64,000 nt of DNA, from contig BLAL01000050.1 of the NCBI GenBank assembly GCA_015698045.1, positions 372,001 to 436,000 on the forward strand. The letters run 5' to 3'. The position numbers and the translations under genes are program-made. This DNA is from Rhizophagus clarus. Its lineage: Eukaryota; Glomeromycota; Glomeromycetes; Glomerales; Glomeraceae. Positions 35,627-47,640 of this stretch are shown in pieces (positions within the stretch are counted from its first letter, which is position 1; each line of letters starts with the position of its first letter). A model generated the notes under the pieces. The model ran no database searches. It worked only from the letters and a program-made list of their open reading frames with translations, and was not told the DNA's origin.

Positions 35627-38427
35627 TTTAATAACTATGGATTGTTGATTTATGTATCAATCTATATAGTTCAGAATTAATTTTCATTTTAAACTTTTTT
35701 CTCCCAGAGTATATAGTTTCTCTCGAACTGTATATTTGCGATATAATATCATGACCGAACAATCCTCGCTTTCAGAGTTCTTCGACGCCTCTGCCCTTTT
35801 TCATCCAGAGGCTGAAAAAGATAAGAAAAGTCAGGTGATTCGTTATTCTAATGAAGATTACTTGGTGGGTATCCCATCTCGTGATGAATTGGCTATGAGA
35901 AACGATGAGGATTCGACTTCAATTCTCAAAGATGAGATAGCAAACTATCAAGATATTCCATTCATGCCAGTCGATATAGAAGAAGCAAAAGAATATATTA
36001 ATAAAACCCCCATTATATTCTCCGCCTTTATGGGTATCTCGTTAATGGCCAGAAAGCAGTTGTCGCCATTACTGGCATCAAGGTATTTTTCAATATTCGT
36101 GTTCCTAACAATGTAAGCACCCCTAAATTCTGGTCCAAAATAAAGGGTATTCTTGCTACTGGGAAAGATAGTAGTGGAAAAACTGTGAACATGAATCTAA
36201 TCTGGATGGAATATATAAAGGCATATCCTATCCGTGAGTACCATGCGGAAAAAAAGCCATATCTCCGCATTGTCACACCTAATAAAGATCTAAGGTTCAC
36301 TGCTCTTGATATTATCTCAAGCTACAATTCAAAGGTTGATCCTGAATGTAAAATAGAGACAGCTTCAGACGATACAGGCACATATTATCATAAAGTTGCA
36401 AGAGAATATAGAATACCACTTTCTGGGTGGGGATTAATAAGTAATTATAGATATAATTTTAGTGCACCTTATTATACGAAATCCCAACATTGCCCACATG
36501 CGTTTTATGTCCAGATTGATAACTTTCGTCCTATAGAGGATTTTGAACTACTTTGCGAAATCTATCCATCTTCTCTCTTTACTTGCGATCGAGCATTGGT
36601 TCTAACATGGGACATAGAAACATACGATTCGTGTGGGTCAGGAAACTTCCCAGAAGCTAAAAATGACACATCTCAAGTTTTTACGATCTGTATGACTCTA
36701 CATTGAAAAGATGATCTGAAACCACTAGAACAGATATACCTTGTTGACGTTGAGACGGCACTAGATCTGGACTGGATTACTATTATATGTGGAAATCAAG
36801 CCAATGTATTAAAAGCTTTCGCTTTATGCTGGAAATCTTTTGCTTCAGATATCCAGCTTGGTTTTAATGACTCTGGTTATGATTGGCCCTTTATCGTAGA
36901 AAAGGCCACCAAGTTAAATGTTCTTGAGTGGATGGTTTAGCGAATGTCGGCAAACCCACATAAGAAAGCTAATGCTGATTCCATTCTCACTTGAAATTAT
37001 TTTGGTGGAAAAGGAGAGCCACTAACTAATGGTTTCTTCCAAAGGGACAGTACATAAAGAAAGAGGATAGAGGATCTAAAAAAGCGTTAGGACGAGAATC
37101 CGTCAATATCAAAATCAATCCCTCTTTGACCTTTGAATCCTCCTTTCTTAAACTTCTGGGATGTGTGCCAATCGATGTTTGTACGAGCTTCTTACAACTC
37201 CACCCTCGCTCTGAGAAATGGTCACTCAGATATTTCTTAGAAAAATATGGTCTCGATGGTAAAGCCGACATGCCCATGAGCAAATTATGGAAGTATTATT
37301 CGGAAGCAAAAGACAGGGCTTCTGACTCTTCCAAAAAACATATGCATGAAATCGCAAATTATTGTGTTATAGATGCTTTACGTTGTCAGGAGCTCATGGT
37401 CAAATCTAATGTTATAAATGATTACAGAGAGGTGGCCTTAATCGCTCATATATCATTATTTGACTCACATTATTATGCTATAGAAATGAAAGTATTCAAT
37501 CTCTTAGGCGCTGAAGCTTGGGCGCAGGATATTCTATACACCACAAAAATTTCCAATCAGAAAGCATCTGGAAAGTTTCCAGGAGCGTATGTGTTCCTGC
37601 CGGAGAAAGGTCTTGAAAATAAACGTCCTGTCACAGGTTTAGACTTTGCTTCCTTATACCCTAGCATAATCATGACCTACAACCTCTCACCCGAGAAGAT
37701 GGTCTCAACACTTTCAGAAGCGGATAAACTAAAGAGAGAGAATAAAGTGCTTCACAGTATCGAGTTTAAATATGGCGGTAAACCTATATGAGCCTGGACT
37801 ATACAGCATGGAAATAAGCCTGATCAGAAAGGTCTTTTCCCAAAGATATTGGAGAGATTGGGAAGAATGCGAAATGAAATAAAAGTCCAGCTAAAGCCCA
37901 TTGGAAAGAAAAAGGAATATATGGGATTAGTTAAAAGTAGAATAGATGGATCCCAAAAGGTTCATGCTGGCAGATCTATCTCAATAGCAAATGCAATCGA
38001 AGATGTTTGTTCGTAAAGCGAACCTAAGAAGCGTGCTGAAATAGCCAGCATCCTGAATCCTTTCATTGGTTTGTCATATGATAATTTTAGGAAAGAATAT
38101 GATTCCACCTGCTTCGATTATAATTCTCTAAATTCGAAGCAGAAAGCCATTAAATTGTATATGAATTCGTTCTATAGTGTAACTGGCTAAAGTGACTCCC
38201 CATTTTACATACTCGAACTTGCTGGAGGTGTTACTTCGGCTGGACAAGAAATTATCAAACGTGTCACAAAGTACGTTAGAAAGAAAGGCTTTAGGATAAA
38301 ATATGGTGATACCGATTCCTTATATCTCACTGGTCCAGATTCCTGTTATGAGAAATACGATCTGGCTTATAATGATGGGAAGGGAGAAATCTCTAAACTA
38401 GAGTATTGGACCGAGATGGTCAAGACT

Positions 38428-39980
38428 AAAGTTGCCTGCTGAAACTCAATTGGCCAATGTCGAAATGTCGAAACCTAAAATATGTTGAAATGCCAAAATG
38501 CCGAAATAGTTTCGACACGTCGAAATTGTCGAAACTAGTTTTGACATGTCGAAACTGCTGAAAGTAAAATCACAATGTTTCGCAACGGGTTTCATTCATT
38601 ATAATAAAAATTCAAAAATAAGTTACATTTCGCAACGTTTTTTATTAAATAATTGAAAAACTATTGCGCAATGGTTTTTTTCTTTAAGTTAAAAAATAAA
38701 AAACGTTTCACACCGTTTTTTATTAAATGCTTGAAAAACTGTTGTGAAACGGTTTTTTTCGCTTAAAAATTCAAAAATAAAAAATGTTTCGCAACGTTTT
38801 TATTAAATAATCGAAAAATCGTTGCAAAATGATTTTTTTTTCTAAGTTAAAAAAAATTTGAAAACCCGTTGCGAAATGGTTCTTTTCACTTAAAAATTCA
38901 AAAATAAAAAACGTTTCGCAACATTTTTTATTAAATAATTGAAAAACCGTTGCAAAATGGTTTTTTTTATTTAAAAAATCAAAAATAAAAAACGTTTCGC
39001 AACATTTTTTATTAAATACTTGAAAAACTGTTGCGAAACGATTTTTTTTTAAGTTAAAAAAATAAAAAACGTTTCGTAACGTTTGTTATTAAATAATTGA
39101 AAACCGTTGCGAAACGGTTTTTTTTTCTAAGTTAAAAAAAAAAGCTTGAAAAACGTTGCATTTTTCGCTTAAAAATCAAAAATAAAAAACGTTTCGCAAC
39201 GTTTTTTTTAAATAATTGAAAAACCGTTGCGAAATGGTTTTTTTTGTTTAAAAAATCGAAAATAAAAAACGTTTCGCAACATTTTTTTTAAATACTTGAA
39301 AAACCGTTGCGAAATGGTTTTTTTTGTTTAAAAAATCAAAAATAAAAAACATTTCGCAACGTTTTTTATTAAATATTTGAAAAACCGTTGCGAAACAGTT
39401 TTTTTTTAAGTTAAAAAAATAAAAAACGTTTTGCAACATTTTTTATTAAATAATTGAAAAACCGTTGCGAAACGGTTTTTTTTCTAAGTTAAAAAAAAAA
39501 GCTTGAAAAACGTTGCATTTTTCGCTTAAAAAATCAAAAATAAAAAACATTTTGCAACATTTTTTATTAAATACCGTTGCAAAACGGTTTTTTTTTGTTT
39601 AAAAAATCAAAAATAAAAAACGTTTCGCAACATTTTTTATTAAATACTTGAAAAACCATTGCGAAATGGTTTTTTTTTTCTAAGTTAAAAAAAAAAGCTT
39701 GAAAAACGTTGCGTTTTTCGCTTAAAAAATCAAAAATAAAAAATGTTTCGCAACGTTTTTTATTAAATGCTTGAAAAACCGTTGCGAAATGGTTTTTTTT
39801 GTTTAAAAATTAAAAAATAAAAAACGTCTCGCAACGTTTTTTATTAAATACTTGAAAAACTGTTGCGAAACGGTTTTTTTCGTTAAATTGACAATATGTA
39901 TATATTATATATATCACGTGACGAAATAGTTTTGACAATTTTGACATGTCGAAACTCTTTAGTTTCGGCAGGCAACTTTA
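38428..39980. mobile_element. hAT-like MITE, family 1 (copy B)
   Basis: 1553 bases with ends TAAAGTTGCCTGC and GCAGGCAACTTTA. It is flanked by the 8-bp duplication GTCAAGAC (38420-38427 and 39981-39988), the complement of the one in copy A. It is the same insertion event as 1691-3049, but the inner GTTTCGCAACG array is about 200 bases longer, so array length has changed since the copies separated. Confidence 0.9.
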
Positions 39981-40889
39981 GTCAAGACTACTATGGGTGT
40001 AATGGAAAAATTGCGCAATGATGTGAACACTTTTCTCAGGCTCAAGACTAGATCAGATTATCTTAAATTGGCCTACGAGGAAGTACTATTTCCAGTAGCG
40101 TTTACCAGAAAGAAAAAATATTTTGGCATTGACCATGAAGAGACCTCCAACTTCGAACCAAGAGAGCTTTTTATAAGGGGAATAGATACTGTGAAACAGG
40201 ATAAATCCCAAGTTTTCAAAACTATAGGGGATCATATTATGTGAAGGACTATGGATATTAATAACGTCCAATCACTCCATGAGATTGTTGAAAACGTTCT
40301 CAGGGATGCTATAATTAATCACGAGCAGTGGAATTTTGAACAATTTATAGAGACCGATGCCTGGAAACCTGATAAAGATAACAAATCTGTTCAGCGTTTT
40401 ATAGGACGAATGAAAGGGAAATATGATACTAAGATTCTGGTACCAGGTGGGCGCTTTAGTTATGTAGTATCTTATCCAGATACAACTTTCGATTTGTATG
40501 GCAGAAAGTTAGACCCAACTAAAGGTGAGAAAATGGAATTTGTGGACATAGCTAAGGAATTGGGTAAGGAGTTAGATTTATATTATTATTACGAAAAAAC
40601 TATCATTGGTCTCTGTGCCCGATTTATCATGTATGATAAAAGACATGAGCTGACCCCCTCAGATAAAATAATGCAAATTAAGGATCCGGATGAGAAATAT
40701 AAGCAAATAGATGACCATGCTCAAAAGAAAGCCAAGTCATGGCTTGAGGGGTTTGTGAAAGAGAATATCGTAGTGAATGGCATTACTTCTGAGATGATGA
40801 AATCTCGTGGAGTTATTTATAAAAGAGCCTATAGGGAAGCAGTTAAGAAGACACAAGAAATATTGTATCAAAAGATAAGTAGTTCATAC

Positions 40890-41488
40890 TAAGGATGGTG
40901 CCGCAATTGATTTATCAAATCCGCAATATTGCAGATTTTGGAGTTAAATTGCGGTTAGTGAACTGCAATTCCGCAATTCACCTGATCGGTTTTGGCAGTT
41001 TACCGAACCGATTTAATAAAAAAAACGTTTACGCAACGTTTTTTTTAATTAATTTAACGAAAAAATGTTGCGAAACGTTTTTTCAAAGTATTTTAATTAA
41101 TAAAAAGCGTTTCGCAACGTTTTTTCAAAGTATATTTAATTAAAAAAAAACGTTTCGCAACGTTTTTTTAATTAATTTAAAGAAAAAACGTTGCGAAACA
41201 TTTTTTCAAAGTATATTTTAATTAAAAAAAACGTTTCACAATGTTTTTTTGGATTGCTTTAGCGAAATTGCAATTCTGCAAATGTATCGCAATTCCGCAA
41301 ATGTGCCGCAATTCTGCAATTATTCCGCAATTGAATTGCGGTACTTTGCGGAATTGCGGAATATTTGCGGAATTGCGGACAATTGCGGATTGCGGAATTG
41401 CGGATATTTAGGTTTAAAAATCCGCAATGTTCCGCAATACCGTAAATTGCAATTATTCTGCAATTGCTTATTTGCGGCACCATCCTTA
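40890..41488. mobile_element. hAT-like MITE, family 2 (in the polymerase of copy B)
   Basis: 599 bases with perfect ends TAAGGATGGTGCCGCAA and the inverse. It is flanked by GTTCATAC (40882-40889) and GCTCATAC (41489-41496), an 8-bp duplication with one change. Copy A has the empty site near 785. The inner part has a short array of AACGTTTCGCAACG units between subterminal zones rich in ATTCCGCAATT. No coding sequence; frames inside are repeat by-products. Confidence 0.92.
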
Positions 41489-42183
41489 GCTCATACGAAA
41501 TATTTCATGGTGAATGGCTTAGCTACAAGATTTTCATGGCAAATAACCCTGTCAAGATAATATGGGAGAAATTTATGAAATGCGCAAGAAAGCTTACAAA
41601 AGATAAAAACCTCTTAGTAAATAACGAAATGAAGGAAAAAATATGCTCTGATTTTGCTCGATACCCTAGTGATCTTGAAAAATGTATTGGAGAGTATGAT
41701 TTATTCTTACACAAATTGGTCTATCATATGCAGAAAAAATTGGCCCAGTCTCATCTATGCAAAAAAATGAGATAATTGCTGACTTACTAGTCTTACCTCA
41801 CATATCAGAAATTGAGGCGCTAGATGACATTACTAATTTATGGTGTTCCATCTTGAAGGTGTGGTCGAGCTGGAGGTGTTAAAGCAAAGCACTTAAATGA
41901 ATTATATGGATAGTACTCTTAGCCGAAATTTTCACAATCAGCTAAGAAAACTTATAATATTATTTATATATTTTTTCGCTTGCAATAATACTGGCTAACT
42001 TCAATTCCTATAATTGATCTAGGTTCGCAAGACGAACATCTCCCCAGTCTCTGATCATATAGCCTGACCTGGTCACAGGGTGACCCTTCAGATATGTCCG
42101 GAGATAATCATTAGTATTTTGCATATCAAAGTTTATGATCAGCTGAAAATCTGCATATTTTAAACATAGTCTTTATTGGTATA

Positions 42184-42537
42184 ATGGCTGAATTACGCGA
42201 CCAACTTTCCCAGTATATAGGCATAAAATCAAGTGAAATCTGTCTCCCAATCACAGAAGAGGATAGACAGAAATTTCAAAAAATAATAGCTGATCAAGGG
42301 AAAATGACGGATATTGTAATGGAAGACTATCAATTTTTACAAAACCATGGGCATAATGGCAAGGGAGGTGACCGGATTCATATTGGATGGTTATTAGGAT
42401 GTACAGTGGTCAACGCAGAAAAAGTCTTGATAAATTCGCCTGAGCGCCAAGCCGAAAGAGATTTATCAAAAAAGGTATTAGTCCACATTCAAAAAAGATT
42501 CGCGGGAGTCTCACTAGCACCAGTACTTATGCGGTAG
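42184..42537 (+). CDS. Small unassigned protein of the virus-like element
   Basis: 117 residues, looks whole. It begins MAELRDQLSQYIGIKSSE and has a polar, helical N-terminal half. Near residues 50-62 is the Gly/His-rich stretch QNHGHNGKGGDRIHIGW, then KKVLVHIQKRF near the end. It follows the polymerase on the same strand. The window's first 64 bases are the start of the same gene in copy A, so it is a standard part of this element. No family is recognised. Confidence 0.6.
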   Translation: MAELRDQLSQYIGIKSSEICLPITEEDRQKFQKIIADQGKMTDIVMEDYQFLQNHGHNGKGGDRIHIGWLLGCTVVNAEKVLINSPERQAERDLSKKVLVHIQKRFAGVSLAPVLMR

Positions 42538-42588
42538 TCGATTAGGTATTATTTCCGAGATGGCCTGTCCCAAAAAAATCTTACCTGG

Positions 42589-43616
42589 TCAGTCATCTTT
42601 TTTCCATAAATTCCACCATTTCCTAGCCATGAAGCATATAATCATAATAAGTACTAGGGTAAGTATAGAATATATTAATATAGGTGGGATCGAGGAGCTT
42701 GTGACGATAGGAGCAGTTGCTAGTAAAGGCACCGCTTCTGCGCCACCTACAGAAATTATTTGAGAAGGATTAAGAGTGGAAGGGATTCCTTCAGGACCAA
42801 GTTGTAATGAATCATTCATAGGTAGGGGTTGAGGATCTACTTTATTATTTTTTTCCAATTCTAACTGGTCCCTGAGAGACCTATTTTTCTCCATTAATTT
42901 TGATCGTGCTGAATACAAAGCATCTATTTCCCGACTGGTTATCTCATATGTTGCTTCTATCTCTTTTTTCATACATTTTATTGTATATTCTTTCGAATTA
43001 AGGTCCTTCTTTACTCGTTCTAATTCAAGCCTGAGAGAATCGATCTCTTTAGGATCAGATTGGGCCGGCTCCTCTATCATCCCTCCCACTGCATTCGAAT
43101 CATGGAGCATCTGTTCTAGTTCCAAGTCATCCAACTTACCTTCCAATTCACGTACTTTTGTTTCAAGAGAAAAAATCTTGATCTTGTCGGCGGATGAAGC
43201 TTTCTGGGCCAAAGTTGCCCCTCTCTTTAATGTTTTAATATTGGATTTAAGTGATTTGATTTCGGCAGTATATTTGGCTTCAAACTCATGTTGACTCTCA
43301 GAATGAGACTTCTGTTCAGAAATAAGTTGGGATCTAACTTTAGCGGTGAACACAATTAACTGGCTAGCTTTATTTTCAAACTCCTTTTCTCGCTCATTAT
43401 ACTTACAGTATCTACCAGCTTTTCACTGAGATCATTAATCTCAGAGTTAAATTCGGTAACGGATCTTATTTTTTTTTCAAGCTCTTGCTCATATGCACTA
43501 TCCAGCCTATGACCGGGTTTTTTATAAGAACCACCCTCTTTATCTTTTATATCATTCAATGTATACACATTGGACATAATATTAGCATGGTTATATATTA
43601 GAAAAAAAAAATGCAC
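42589..43616 (-). pseudogene. Coiled-coil protein with C-terminal membrane anchor
   Basis: The main frame (to 43353) codes for a long heptad-rich coiled coil (KSLKSNIKTLKR, KIFSLETKVRELEGKLDDLE, LRLELERVKKDLNSKE). A Pro-rich linker follows, then one hydrophobic segment ILIYSILTLVLIMIICFMA close to the C-terminus and a basic tail WKKDD. The N-terminal part reads on from a start near 43616. This gives a tail-anchored or type II membrane protein with a rod-like outer part, as expected for a virion or membrane-associated protein, but no family is recognised. It is broken at least once. Confidence 0.55.
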
Positions 43617-43818
43617 GAATAAATTTTTGAGATAATAGACCTATTCTGTTTATTCAGAATAATACATTTTTTCTAAATATCCTATTTATCCCGTATATCC
43701 TATACGTCTGAAATATTATCTTCCTATATATATTTTCGGAATAATACATACTTTCTATATATCCTATTTAATAAATTATTTCAGAATATTATATTAGATA
43801 TAAAAAAATATTGCTACC
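43617..43818. promoter_or_regulatory. Divergent AT-rich promoter region
   Basis: Some 200 bases separate the leftward coiled-coil gene from the rightward Lys-rich gene. The text TATATATCCTATTTAT recurs with small changes three times (43.68-43.77 kb). A shared promoter is inferred from the divergent layout. Confidence 0.4.
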
Positions 43819-44343
43819 ATGCTCAGACAACGCATGAGATGTGACGCCCCTCCTTTTTCACCAGCCGATTATGATCATATTATGCAATGTGCTGAAAAAA
43901 AGCCTAGAGATAAAGTTTTAAAGAATTTAACAGATAAATATCGCACATTACAAAAACGTATTTATCAGATCTGGAGAGGTGAAGAAAAAAATAGGGTTGC
44001 GTGGAATCAACCAATTCATATGCCAACAGTTTCGCTTTCTAATATAAATGTTGTGGGTGGGCAGGTCAAGCCAGAGATCCAAGACCAAGATGTTTCTCTA
44101 TTTGCAGAACTGGAAAAACAAATACGTGATGGTAAGATAGAGCCTAGCAAATCTATTGATTCAGTTTTAGAAGAAGGTGGGAAGGCAAAAAAGACTGGAG
44201 GGAAGAAATCGAAGTCCAAATCCGCCTTAGCAGAAATAACACCATCTCCCGTCCAGACTCAACCGATCCCCACATCGCATGAGAAGGTGGTAGAAAAAAG
44301 CATAAAAACTGTATCGAATATTAAGAATATAGTAGAAAAATAA
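43819..44343 (+). CDS. Lys-rich small protein of the virus-like element
   Basis: 174 residues, looks whole. Residues 10-55 form a compact helical part (PADYDHIMQCAEKKPRDKVL, then TDKYRTLQKRIYQIWRGEE) that could be a helix-turn-helix. The rest is disordered and basic, with GGKAKKTGGKKSKSKSA near residue 115. Such composition suits binding of packaged or replicating DNA, but this is inference. It ends 6 bases before the convergent retropepsin-like gene. Confidence 0.55.
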   Translation: MLRQRMRCDAPPFSPADYDHIMQCAEKKPRDKVLKNLTDKYRTLQKRIYQIWRGEEKNRVAWNQPIHMPTVSLSNINVVGGQVKPEIQDQDVSLFAELEKQIRDGKIEPSKSIDSVLEEGGKAKKTGGKKSKSKSALAEITPSPVQTQPIPTSHEKVVEKSIKTVSNIKNIVEK

Positions 44344-44348
44344 CTTGT

Positions 44349-45290
44349 TTATTCTCTAAGAAGTTCACAATAGCGTGTCTGTAATCTTTCAAAATACTCA
44401 TTGATTTCTGCATTATACTTAAAAGTGCTATATAGCATTTTTTCGAGCTCCTCATAACTCACTTTTTTTTTAAATGTATCATCCTCGCTTGCCGTTAAGG
44501 TGCTTCGCAAGTCCTGCAAGTCATGTGAAATGCAGTCCAGAGCTGGCAGATCATCACATTTAGGAGTAGTCCTCGCACAATTCACCTTGAGCTTATTCTT
44601 GACCTTATGCATAGTGACTGGAATAATATAATCTTTTCCATTCAGAGAGATCTTTAGCTCATTGGTATCCCAATCCATTGCGCATTTATATTTCTTCAGG
44701 AGTTGATTAGAAAATATTAGCGTTGGCTTGTGATAATCTACAACTACAAAATCTTCATGAATGATGCACCTAGGAGCTAAAGTAATTGGCAAATTGCGGA
44801 CAATACCAATAGATTCAATAGGGACAGTAGCGATACCACTAAGATCGTGTTTTTCAGATTCATCTATTTTAGCCTTAATACGAACAACAATGTTCTTTGA
44901 TATAATCAGAGGCTTTGTCCCGGAGTCAAGAGTCATGGCTGGAATCTTTAAGCATTTGATTTTACATTCCACAGTAGCAACACTCGTTTTCAGCTCCTTC
45001 TTCTTGACGAAATCGATCTCTATTGGATCATCTAAAGACTCCTCCTCTAGACTGGACTCATCCGAATCTTTGGAAGATGATGAGAGATCATTTTGGCCGG
45101 AGGCGCTAAAGCAAGATACTATCTTCTCCGTCACTATCTGTTTGGGCACAATGAAACTAGAATCTTGGAAAAAATGTAGAGGAAAAATTAGTTTAAGCTC
45201 ACTATAAAGGACTTTACGAATAGTATCCTCTAGTGGTATTTTAGACATCTCTTTAGAGGACGATTTCTTGGAGCTAGACTTCTGCTTCAC
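44349..45290 (-). pseudogene. Retropepsin-like aspartic protease fossil
   Basis: 313 codons. After an acidic Ser-rich N-terminal part, the text IPAMTLDSGTKPLII holds the DSG(T) active-site triad of retroviral-type aspartic proteases. It is followed by a strand-rich region and LIFSNQLLKKYKCAMDWDTNELKI, which resembles the second half of the fold. Such a protease would trim the Gag-like protein encoded beside it on the same strand. The frame here is itself long and open, but it belongs to a block that as a whole is broken. Confidence 0.6.
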
Positions 45291-45730
45291 TTTTTTTTTG
45301 ACTTAGCTATATGAACATTAAGATCACCATCAGAATCGGAAGAATCAGAGGAACTATCGTTTGAAGAAGAATCTGAATCTGAATCTGATTCTATAGCGAG
45401 ATTGACCTTGCTTTTCCTTTTCTTCTTTACAGAACACTTACGAGAAGTGTGTCCCAATCTACCACACTTGGTACATTTCTTAATAGCATTCCTAACAACA
45501 GATTTAATAGCATTTATTGTAGCACTGTTTAGTGTCATACCGGCCATACTGTCAGTAATATCATCAACAGGATCATAATCTATGTCAGGAGTTTCATTGC
45601 TTTTCTCTCTTAGTAGATCACTCAAAAAACGTCTAATAGCAAGATCTTCTGCTTTCTTTCTGACTGATTTTTTACTATTATTCAGAGTTTTATTCTCCCA
45701 GGATATAGTCTCTTGAAAGGATTTAAACAT
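45287..45730 (-). pseudogene. CCHC zinc-knuckle (nucleocapsid-like) part
   Basis: The text CTKCGRLGHTSRKC (residues about 87-100) is a classical CX2CX4HX4C zinc knuckle of retroviral nucleocapsid type. A basic KKKRKSK follows, then an Asp/Ser-rich tail. Its end overlaps the start of the protease-like frame by 4 bases, a Gag-Pro style arrangement. Upstream it is cut off by the hAT-like MITE at 45910-46782. Confidence 0.7.
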
Positions 45731-45909
45731 GGCTTGTAAGTCAGCCTTAGTAACATTTTCCTGACCAGACGAAGATGCTGGCGATTGAACTGTTGGTGGT
45801 TGCTGTAACGCCTGAATCCTACTATTTACAATCCTATCAACATCTTCTGTAGTAATACCCTGATGAGAAGATGTTTTTGATTTTGACTTGGTGGCCGGCT
45901 GGTTATAAA

Positions 45910-46782
45910 TAAGGATGGTGCCGCAATTGATTTATCAAATCCGCAATATTGCGGATTTTGGAGTTGAATTGCGATTAGTGAACCGCAATTCCGCAATTCA
46001 CCTGATCAGTTTTGGCAGTTTACCGAACCGATTTAATAAAAAAAATGTTTACGCAACGTTTTTTTAATTAATTTAACAAAAAAACGTTGCGAAACGTTTT
46101 TTCAAAGTATTTTAATTAATAAAAAACGTTTCGCAACGTTTTTTTAATTAATTTAAAGAAAAAACGTTGCGAACCGTTTTTTCAAAGTATTTTAATTAAT
46201 AAAAAGCGTTTCGCAACGTTTTTTTAATTAATTTAAAGAAAAAATGTTGCGAACCGTTTTTTCAAAGTATTTTAATTAATAAAAAGCGTTTCGCAACGTT
46301 TTTTAATTAATTTAAAGAAAAAACGTTGCGAAACGTTTTTTCAAAGTATATTTAATTAAAAAAAAACGTTTTGCAACGTTTTTTAATTAATTTAAAGAAA
46401 AAACGTTGCGAAACGTTTTTTCAAAGTATATTTGATTAAAAAAAAACGTTTTGCAACGTTTTTTAATTAATTTAAAGAAAAAACGTTGCGAAACGTTTTT
46501 TCAAAGTATATTTAATTAAAAAAAACGTTTCACAACGTTTTTTTGGATTGCTTTAGCAAAATTGCAATTCCGCAAATGTATCGCAATTCCGCAAATGTGC
46601 CACAATTCCGCAATTATTTCGCAATTGAATTGCGGTACTTTGCGGAATTGCGGAATATTTGCGGAATTGCGGACAATTGCGGATTGCGGAATTGCGGATA
46701 TTTAGGTTTAAAAATCCGCAATATTCCGCAATACCATAAATCGCAATTATTCCGCAATTGCTTATTTGCGGCACCATCCTTA
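45910..46782. mobile_element. hAT-like MITE, family 2 (in the Gag-like block)
   Basis: 873 bases, same ends as 40890-41488 and a perfect 8-bp duplication GTTATAAA (45902-45909 and 46783-46790). The inner array of AACGTTGCGAAACGTT units is about twice as long as in the other copy, which accounts for most of the 274-base size difference. It splits the Gag-like block. Confidence 0.93.
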
Positions 46783-46959
46783 GTTATAAATATCCTCACC
46801 CAGAAGTAAATTATTCCTTTCTGTTTCAATCTCTTCCAGTGTTTCAATCAATTCATCATTTAAAGGTCTGTTTAAACCCAGTCGTTTCATTTCCAACTTA
46901 TTTTCAGAAGTCAAGCCACGTATAAATTGTATTCTTTTTTTACGATCAGATATTTGAGC

Positions 46960-47640
46960 CTAGCTAGCATATTTATTTATCTTTCTATAGTAATTTCTAA
47001 CTGAATCAGATCCTTGAGTCAAAGTACCAAAGATCAATTCCTGTTGCTCTCGAACAACTGTAGGACAATTTCTTTTAAACCAATAAATGACCTGACTAAT
47101 ATTGATATCAGGAAAAACTATATGGTTATTATTATTTAAAACTCCATTCAGTGTATTGGTTGGTGTACCAGCATCGACGGGACACCTACCAGCAAGAGAC
47201 CAATCCTCATCTGCGTGAACATTATGCTCTGGGATAACTGTAGCGCCAGTAGCTCCAGCCAGCAATCCTGGTGGTGGAGTACCATCAGGCGCATTAATCA
47301 TGGCGAGCGTTATGTTAGCAGTATTTAGGGCCACTACGGCTCCCATATTTGCTAAAGCATTTCCACATCTTACATGATTCAATCGCCATTTTTTACCTTT
47401 AAGCTTATCTTCAGCCCAACGTGATGCCTCATCTGTCAAGCAAGACCAGAATAGCTCTAAAGCTCTCTGTTTGCCACCTGCATTAGCAGTAGTGATGTTA
47501 GCCGCCATAAGATAGAGTCTGTAATCTTTTATGAATTCATCTATATCTTCATCCGCTCTACCTGAGAATCTTTTGGGAGCATATCCTGCTATTCCAATAT
47601 GTGGAAGATTGTTTTGTAATGCAAATATTTGTGCCCGCAA
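46960..47640 (-). pseudogene. Gag-like (capsid) part of the virus-like element
   Basis: 226 codons. PKRFSGRADEDIDEFIKDYR, then ELFWSCLTDEASRWAEDKL and VIYWFKRNCPTVVREQQELI with SVRNYYRKINKYA follow the order of the capsid (CA) region of Ty3-type Gag: an N-terminal FSG-type motif, helices, and a WF...F...L.QG..SV..YY block. The neighbouring zinc knuckle and protease fit this. The block runs from about 53.35 kb down to 44.35 kb and is interrupted by a hAT-like MITE and a CACTA-like element. It is broken several times. The stretch 47641-48007 is its degraded continuation. Confidence 0.65.

Larger units (their letters stand above)
35736..41900 (+). pseudogene. Family B DNA polymerase fossil (copy B)
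   Basis: The same gene as 356-5899, reading rightward. The N-terminal part starts near 35.75 kb. Exo I (LTWDIETYD) is near 36.6 kb, Exo III (YCVIDALRC) near 37.37 kb, motif A (DFASLYPSI) near 37.65 kb and motif C (YGDTDS) near 38.3 kb. The thumb text [11 protein letters not shown] lies near 40.12 kb, and a C-terminal part ends by 41.9 kb. The gene is interrupted by two hAT-like MITEs (38428-39980 and 40890-41488) and is otherwise broken in about half a dozen places. The exonuclease domain and thumb text point to the large-DNA-virus lineage of PolB. The 41.9-42.18 kb spacer before the next gene is conserved with 59-355 of copy A. Confidence 0.85.

Noticed and set aside
41249-41560. Frames inside the hAT-like MITEs (here and at 46543-46847) as genes.
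   Set aside because: They are translations of ATTCCGCAATT-type subterminal repeats and run across element borders.
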